From Chrysemys picta bellii (lineage: Eukaryota; Chordata; Testudines; Emydidae): a stretch of DNA of 64,000 nt. Positions 58,463-64,000 of this stretch are shown here, piece by piece. Within the stretch, counting starts at the first letter, position 1. The number at the start of each line of letters is the position of its first letter. The notes below the pieces were generated by a model that was given only the letters and a program-made list of their open reading frames with translations, was not told the origin of the DNA and did no database searches. Made by a program: the position numbers and the translations under genes. The stretch is taken from assembly GCF_011386835.1 (NCBI RefSeq), contig NC_088791.1, forward strand, positions 124,534,943 to 124,598,942. The letters run 5' to 3'.

Positions 58463-59204
58463 ATCTATAGTGTTACATGGATTCCAACTGAGCCTTTCTA
58501 ATGTAATTAAAAGTTGGGCATCATCCAGAAAGGAATAACGGTGAGGTCCTTTGTGTCTCTATCCTGGCAATGACCATTAGTAACCCTTGAGTAAAGACTT
58601 TGAGCAATAACAGCCTTAACAGCAGGGTCTTGTATTAGGAGCAGAAATTGCTGTATACAGATTGGAAAGATCTGCCATGGCAACATCATATAGATGTATG
58701 TACGCATGGCTTTGCAGGGCCTGTCAACATCAAAATATCACCTGAAGAGACAGAGCTTGATTCTTTCTTACATAATATCTGGCAGTATAAAGGGGCCTTT
58801 GTGTAAATGAGAATCAGGCCCACCCTGCTAGTTGCTATCATGGATGGCAGAGTTTCCATCCCATTATTTTTATTTTGTCATCTGCTTATTGAGCTTTATT
58901 AGCTGTAAAACAGCTACCATGCCCCTTGACTGCTTTTTTACTCTAAAGACTATGGAATCCAAGCTGGAGGACTCTTCAGGTGAAGAGGGGAGGCTTTTTG
59001 CTCCTAAAAAGGGAAAGTGAAATACTTCATACCTTGATTCTGGGCGCTGCCCATTCTCCCTCCCAACCTAGTGTCTGGTTTTAGGCCCATTCTTTAGCTG
59101 TTGTGTTGAGAGTTTTACTTGGAATGAAGAAGTGTTTTGGATTTTCTGTCAAGACTTTCCTCTGGGGTTGATGTTCCTGGCTCATTTCATAAGTCATATT
59201 AATT
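58463..59204. other. Unassigned sequence
   Basis: No exon or bounded repeat recognised. On the - strand 58507-58707 is open for 66 codons but matches no family that I know. Confidence 0.35.
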
Positions 59205-61325
59205 TTATATCATTCTAGGTTTTTAAATCAAAATGTTGTCCAGGGCACAGTCAAATGCCTCACAGTAGTCTAAGTATTACATCAACACTATTACTTTTGT
59301 CATCCAAACTTGATATTACAAGTTGTTTCACAGAATTTATTTCCCATAAACCCATGTTGATTGGCATTAATTATATTACCCTCCTTTAATTCTTTATTAA
59401 TTCAGTCTTGTATCAGTTGCTCCATTATCCTGCCTGGGATCGATGTCAGACTGACAGGCCTATAATTAAGGCTAAGATTTTGTCACGGATATTTTTAGTA
59501 AAAGTCACAGGCAGGTCAGGGCAATAAAGAAAAATTCACAGAAGCTGTGATCTGTCCATGACTTTTACTAAAAATATCTGTGACAAAATGGGGATCTGCA
59601 GGGCACCTGCACAGCAGCTAGGAGCTGTGGGGGTCCCCACCGCTTGCAGCAGCTGGGGGCTGCAGGGTATCTCTGCTGCCCTCAGCTCCAAGGGGTCCCC
59701 CCGCCAGCTGCAGTGGCCAGGAGCTGCTGGGTAACTCCTGCAGCTCTGGGGGCCCACAGTGGCTGGGAGCTCGGGGGTTCCTCCCCCCCCCCCCCCACCT
59801 GTGGCAGCTGGGAGCTCAGGGGTTCCCTCACTGCCCAGGAGCTTGGGGGTTCCCCTGCCACCCGCGGCAGCCAGCGCTCGGGGGTTCCTCTGCCACCGGC
59901 GGCAGCCAGGAGCTGTAGGGTACCCCCACCACCTTTGGTACTCTGGAGCTCCCTGCCCCAGTGTGCAGCGGGGGAAACCCCAGGCTCCCGACCATCACAA
60001 GCTGAAGTCACGGAGGTCATTGGAAGTCACGGATTCCGTGACTTCCACAACCTCTGTGATTAAATTGTAGCCTTACCTATAATTACCCAGGTCATCCCAT
60101 TTATACTTTTTAAATACTGGCACAATATTAGGTTTCTTCCAGTCTTCCCCATTATTCCAATGATCGTTATCTGGATGATAGTTACCTGCTGATTCAAACA
60201 CGTCTAACGTTAGTAACTGCTGTTTAACATCCTCCTGAGATGGAATGGAAAGTGTTCTCATATAATATGACTACATCATCTGTTTTTTTCTCACATATAG
60301 AAGAAAAATATTTATTCAACACTTCTGCCTTTTCTGCATTATTATTGATAATTTTACCATTTCCATCTAGTAAAGGACCAATGCCATTGTTGGGATTCTT
60401 TTTGTTCCTAGTATACTTAAAAACCTTCTTGGTGTCATCAACTCTGTTGGCCATTGATATCTTCTTGTGTCCCTTTGCTTTCCTTTTCAATTGTCTATAA
60501 TTCCTAGCTTCTGACTTATGTTCATTACTATCAACTTCCCCTTTCTTCCGTTTATAACATATTATTTCCTCCATTGTTGGATTGTGGCTTTTGGAGCATC
60601 TAGTAAAGTGTCCGTAAACAATTCCCTCTTATCATTCACATGTTTCTGTTTAAATTCTTCCTCCCACCTAATTTGGCTCACAATTGTTTTCAGCTTTGTG
60701 AAATTGGCCCTTTTAAAGCACCAAGTAGAGATAGTTCTGATCTGGACTTTATTCTGTTTGCACATTATAAGTATGATCAAGTCGTGATCACTCATATCTA
60801 ACCTGCCATTAATTTTTAATTCTGTGATCAGTTCCTCTTTGTCTGTCAAGGCAAGATCTAATATAGAATCCCCCCTTTTTGAGTTAAGAAATTGTCATCT
60901 AGAACATTTAGAAACTCCAAGGATGTTTTAGCACTGGAGGCCTGAGACATCCAGCATATGTTACTCTACCTGAAGTCCCCCAAGATCATACAGCCTTTTC
61001 CCCTATACATTATAGATAAGTGTGTGAGAAGTCAGTTTTCCTGTTTCCTAGTGTCATCTGGTGGTCTGTAGCAGACACCAACTCATTCCCATCTTGTGCG
61101 TTATCTCTAGGACATTAATCCATAAGCATTTAAGACAATTTCTTCTGAGTTACCAGAAACATGGAAACAGATAATGCCATTGTTGACATAAAGAGCCACT
61201 CCTCCTCCCATTTTTCCCACTCAATCCTTCCTAAATAGGTTATAACCATTATTTTAACATTCCAATCATCCAAGTCATCCCACTAGACTTCAATAGTACC
61301 AACTAGATCAAATTTATGCCATAGG
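59205..61325 (-). pseudogene. CR1 LINE ORF2 (endonuclease to reverse transcriptase), split
   Basis: The - strand reads, in order, the end of the endonuclease region (WWDD-like WDDLDDWNVK near 61270), the linker with NAEKAEVLNKYFSSICEKK, then DWKKPNIVPVFKKYKWDDLGNYR (60073 side). After the hAT insertion the reverse transcriptase resumes with the PVSLTS...NQHGFMGN type of sequence and DVIYLDYCEAFD near 59240-59280. Stops and shifts are frequent. The copy lacks the catalytic core beyond 59205. Decayed, not expressed as protein. Confidence 0.8.
59467..60075. mobile_element. Non-autonomous hAT element inside CR1 reverse transcriptase
   Basis: 609 bp with ends taaggctaagattt and (inverted) taaggctacaattt, flanked by exact 8-bp duplications cctataat (59459-59466 and 60076-60083). 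Near the left end is an inverted pair around gtcacggatatttttagtaaaagtcac. The middle (about 59635-59960) is a GC-rich irregular tandem array of agctgggagctcgggggttcc-type units. No transposase. Confidence 0.85.
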
Positions 61326-61966
61326 GCCACAGTCTCGGCCACAGTTTGGAGTCTAGCTGTGAAATGCGGGGACTTGGAAATCCATGGATGTATCTGCTAC
61401 GAAAAAAGTCACTCGGGACACTTTGTAGAAAGCAGTGAGGAACTCTTTATTGTTTAGAGGATCCACATTTTTCAGGTTGTCGCATCATGACATGGCTGCT
61501 CTTGTGAAGCAGGAATGTTGGACAGTTGCTGAGCTACTGACATCTCTGCTCAGGCTGCCTTCTATTTTTCTACCCACCCTGCCTTTGGGGGCAGACATCC
61601 CATTCTGACAGAATAACGATAACTCCAGCCAAGGAAGCTGCAGCACTATCCACATTTGGTTTAGCAGATATAGAATCTGGGAGGAGGGTGAGGGGCTGGA
61701 TTCCATTGTCTCAGCACTGCAGGCTAATCAGAGTCATTCTTGCCAAATTCAAGCTGCAGTCAGGGCATAAAAAGCTCCACGGAGGCTGCAGCTGATCCAG
61801 TGGGAGCTTTATCAATGTAGCTGAGCAGTGGAGGAGATTTCCTAGAGAGAAGCTCCAAACCACTGTCACTTCCTTTGCCCCAGGAGGATGAGAGACCAAA
61901 CAGCTGCTGAGAAAGAAGATTAGTTGCTTAGCAACCAGCCAGCAACTAACTCTTATGCCTGCCTCT
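61326..61966. other. Unassigned; possible LTR-like stretch
   Basis: Contains gaactctttattgtttag, an AATAAA on the - strand near 61441-61455, and tgcagtcagggcataaaaagctcc near 61755-61778. The layout could be an old LTR, but I cannot define ends or a target duplication. Confidence 0.25.
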
Positions 61967-62150
61967 GTTGTTATTTATTATTTGTGTTATCATAACGCGT
62001 AGGAGGCCCAGTCATGGCTCAGGATCCCATTGGGCTAGGCACTGGCCAAACACAGAACAAAAAGACAGTCCCTGTCCCAAAGAGTTTACAATCTAAAGTA
62101 TATGACAAGAGACAACTGATGGATACAGACAGATCAATAGTACAAGAAAA
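61967..62150 (-). repeat. L2-type LINE 3' tail, antisense
   Basis: ttatttattatttgtgttatcataacgcgtaggaggcccagtcatggctcaggatcccattgggctaggcactgg...aacaaaaagacagtccctgtcccaaagagtttacaatc is the reverse complement of the L2 tail seen near 56800-56920. Confidence 0.75.
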
Positions 62151-62429
62151 CAATCAGTCTGAAAGAAGCAGCAACAGAAAACTGCAAGTACCTGCAGTAC
62201 CTTTATCCTGCATGACAGCAGGATGACAGCAGGATAAAGAGCACCAGTTCCAACTTCAGAGAACCAATGAACCAAGGGCACCCCAAGCAGGTGCCAAAGA
62301 ACCTAGAGCAAAACCTCACACGACACCCCAGCCAATGCACCTCAGCAGAGGGGATTGAAGATCAGACATAGCAGCATACCCCATCTGCAAGGAACCCAGA
62401 TCAAGACCCTTGACCAGATCTCACTGAAA

Positions 62430-63350
62430 ACACGATAGCTCGGGGGCCTGTATGATCAGGAACATGGCCAGCGACTAGATGGTTTTCTGTTTACAAATCA
62501 CTTATCATTTCATTGGGAACTTCAGTACAATCCAAAGAAGAATCTGCAGCAGTGTCCATCCAAAAGAGGTTAGCATGGAGCTGCTGAACTGTGCCAATAA
62601 GTCTTGGTATTAGAAGACTTTCAACTTTTGTCTTTTCCCGATTGTTAGTTTTCTCCCTTGCTGACTGATGCTGGTGAAGTTTCCTCTGGAAGCTCAGTCA
62701 GACAGTAAAGTTATTATCACAAGCAAATGACAGAAGACACTTATGAAGACTACTATAAAGAAAATGAAGGAGTCCCTGTGTACCACTGCCAGACAGCATG
62801 GATGAATTTGCTGACATAGTTTCCTCTAGCAGCTGATCTCCTAGCCAGTGCCTACAGAAGTAATCTGACTACTCTTGAGTCATTCTCAAGAACAAGAAAT
62901 ATGGTTATTCAACATATGCGAATATGAAGAGTCAGAGAACTGAAAAATTGCAAGGAACTCAGCTGTCTATGAAGTGGGTGAACTGTAGTTACTTTGGCAA
63001 CAGTAAGTCAGTGCAGCAGGTGGTCCTATGGAATACAGTTCTGAATCGGGGGCTATCAAAAGCACATCTTGCATCTGAAAAAATATTCACTGAAGCAGTC
63101 AAGCAAATGTTGGAAAATACAGTGGCCAAGAGGGTATCTGTCCAAGAGAAAAAAACCTCCTGGCAAACAAAAATCACAAATGATAAAAGGACTTTTACAG
63201 ATTTCTCTGTTGATATGGAAGTACGGGAATTTAATGGAATCAAGATGGGATAAGCTCTTCAGTCAAACTGTGTGCAGGTTTTGTAGGGAGCAGGGCAGAC
63301 ACTTGCCACTTGAGCAGAAACTCCTGGAGTCCTTGTGGCTCCGATAGATA
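62430..63350. other. Unassigned, partly coding-like sequence
   Basis: The + strand has an open frame of 109 codons at 62924-63253, overlapped by a 92-codon frame in another phase, and shorter open stretches upstream such as VPVYHCQTAWMN near 62770. No family recognised. It may be an old transposase or a processed pseudogene. No poly(A) tail or target duplication was seen. Confidence 0.25.
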
Positions 63351-63630
63351 CAATGTATTCAATGTCCCTTGGAAAGCAAGGCCGTTGCAGAGGATAAAGT
63401 CTCTGTCTCTCCATGACCCAGTCAACTCAGCTAATCCGTATGATGGCTGATGTGAGCACAGCAATACAACTGGACTTGAGAAGTCCTTGGCTCAGGGAGA
63501 TGTAAAGACTACTACTGTATCCAGACACTGCACAGGGCACAAGGATGGAGGATTTCTTACATCCTCTCCCCATCTTGTGCACCAGTGTATAGTCTAGACC
63601 TAATAAAGTCCTTTGAATAAAACACTTACA

Positions 63631-63716
63631 GCCAGATCCTCAGCTGGTGTAAACTGATATAGCTCCATTGCCTTAACTGGAGCTCTGCCTCCTTACACCA
63701 GCTGAGAATCTGACCC
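63631..63716. repeat. Palindromic ancient repeat
   Basis: gccagatcctcagctggtgtaa pairs with the reverse complement of ttacaccagctgagaatctgaccc. The centre is agctccattgccttaactggagct. The MITE at 63720 starts directly after it. Confidence 0.8.
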
Positions 63717-63719
63717 TTA

Positions 63720-64000
63720 GGCTAGGTCTACACTACCCGCCTGAATCGGCGGGTAGAAATCGACCTCTCGGGGATTGATTTATCGCGTCCCGTCGGGACG
63801 CAACAATCGATCCCCGAATCAGCGCTCTTACTCCACCAGCGGAGGTGGGAGTAAGCGCTGTCGACAGAAAGCCGCAGAAGTCGATTTTGCTGCCGTCCTC
63901 ACAGCGGGGTAAGTCGGCTGCGATACGTCGAATTCAGCTATGCTATTCATGTAGCTGAATTTGCGTATCTTAAATCGACTCCCCCCTGTAGTGTAGATGT
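63720..64000 (+). mobile_element. Harbinger-type MITE, copy 3 (runs off the window)
   Basis: Starts ggctaggtctacactacc after tta (63717-63719) and reaches gtagtgtagatgt at the window end, so only the last few bases and the second target copy are missing. It shares gattgatttatcgcgtcc and the ttcagctatgctattcatgtagctgaa hairpin with copy 1. Confidence 0.85.

Noticed and set aside
58507..58707. Candidate for the missing upstream EFCAB6 exon
   Set aside because: Its translation (KAVIAQSLYSRVTN...) shows only a trivial match to the expected EF-hand segment, and no acceptor or donor in the right phase was found.
59644..60063. 139-codon open frame on the + strand and its - strand shadow
   Set aside because: It lies wholly in the GC-rich tandem array of the hAT element; no domain, and opposite-strand frames are equally long.

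Overview
The window is vertebrate nuclear DNA, most likely from a turtle. The evidence is a tRNA-derived Cry1-type SINE with a CR1-like tail, CR1 and L2 LINEs, Penelope-like repeats flanked by inverted copies, many hAT and PIF-Harbinger elements with intact target-site duplications (TSDs), and host exons broken by introns. A crocodilian is a less likely alternative. No prokaryotic features (operons, Shine-Dalgarno sites, CRISPR) are present.

Two host genes lie tail to tail. The last two coding exons of MPPED1 (metallophosphoesterase domain containing 1) are on the + strand at 5508-5621 and 9141-9259, followed by a probable long 3' UTR to about 11.83 kb. The last five coding exons of EFCAB6 (EF-hand calcium-binding domain 6, DJBP) are on the - strand, read from 54884 down to the stop at 42780, with a poly(A) signal at 42702. 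All splice junctions are phase-compatible. MPPED1 and EFCAB6 are also convergent neighbours on human chromosome 22, so the synteny is old. Earlier exons of both genes lie outside the window or were not found.

The roughly 31 kb between the genes is built of transposons. In order it holds a Harbinger-type MITE (12.5 kb), a solo LTR (13.9 kb), a CR1 fragment (14.6 kb), a hAT transposase C-terminus (15.5 kb), and a decayed Ty3/gypsy element (16.2-21.5 kb, - strand) whose RNase H region is split by a hAT element and which carries an inverted block of about 700 bp. Next is a full-length two-gene PIF-Harbinger transposon (23087-28675, TSD TAA) holding a Myb/SANT-like gene and a DDE transposase gene, itself invaded by a solo LTR (26043-26868, TSD GTGTT). 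After these come a tRNA SINE (30.9 kb), L2 tail fragments, another MITE (33.07 kb), a LINE ORF remnant (38 kb) and an unclassified element with 62-bp inverted ends (41.9 kb).

The EFCAB6 introns carry CR1 copies, hAT elements and two LTRs, one of them with a TATA-like box in the EFCAB6 sense direction. From 55 to 64 kb lie an L2 copy cut by a hAT element, a CR1 reverse-transcriptase copy cut by another hAT element, several palindromic repeats and a MITE that runs off the window end. The MITEs share terminal sequence and TTA/TAA targets with the complete Harbinger element, which makes that family the plausible source of the transposase that moved them. No wholly new system is demonstrable. The most unusual structures are the Harbinger element with its internal duplication and palindrome, the internally inverted gypsy element, and the repeated use of an old palindromic repeat as MITE landing site.
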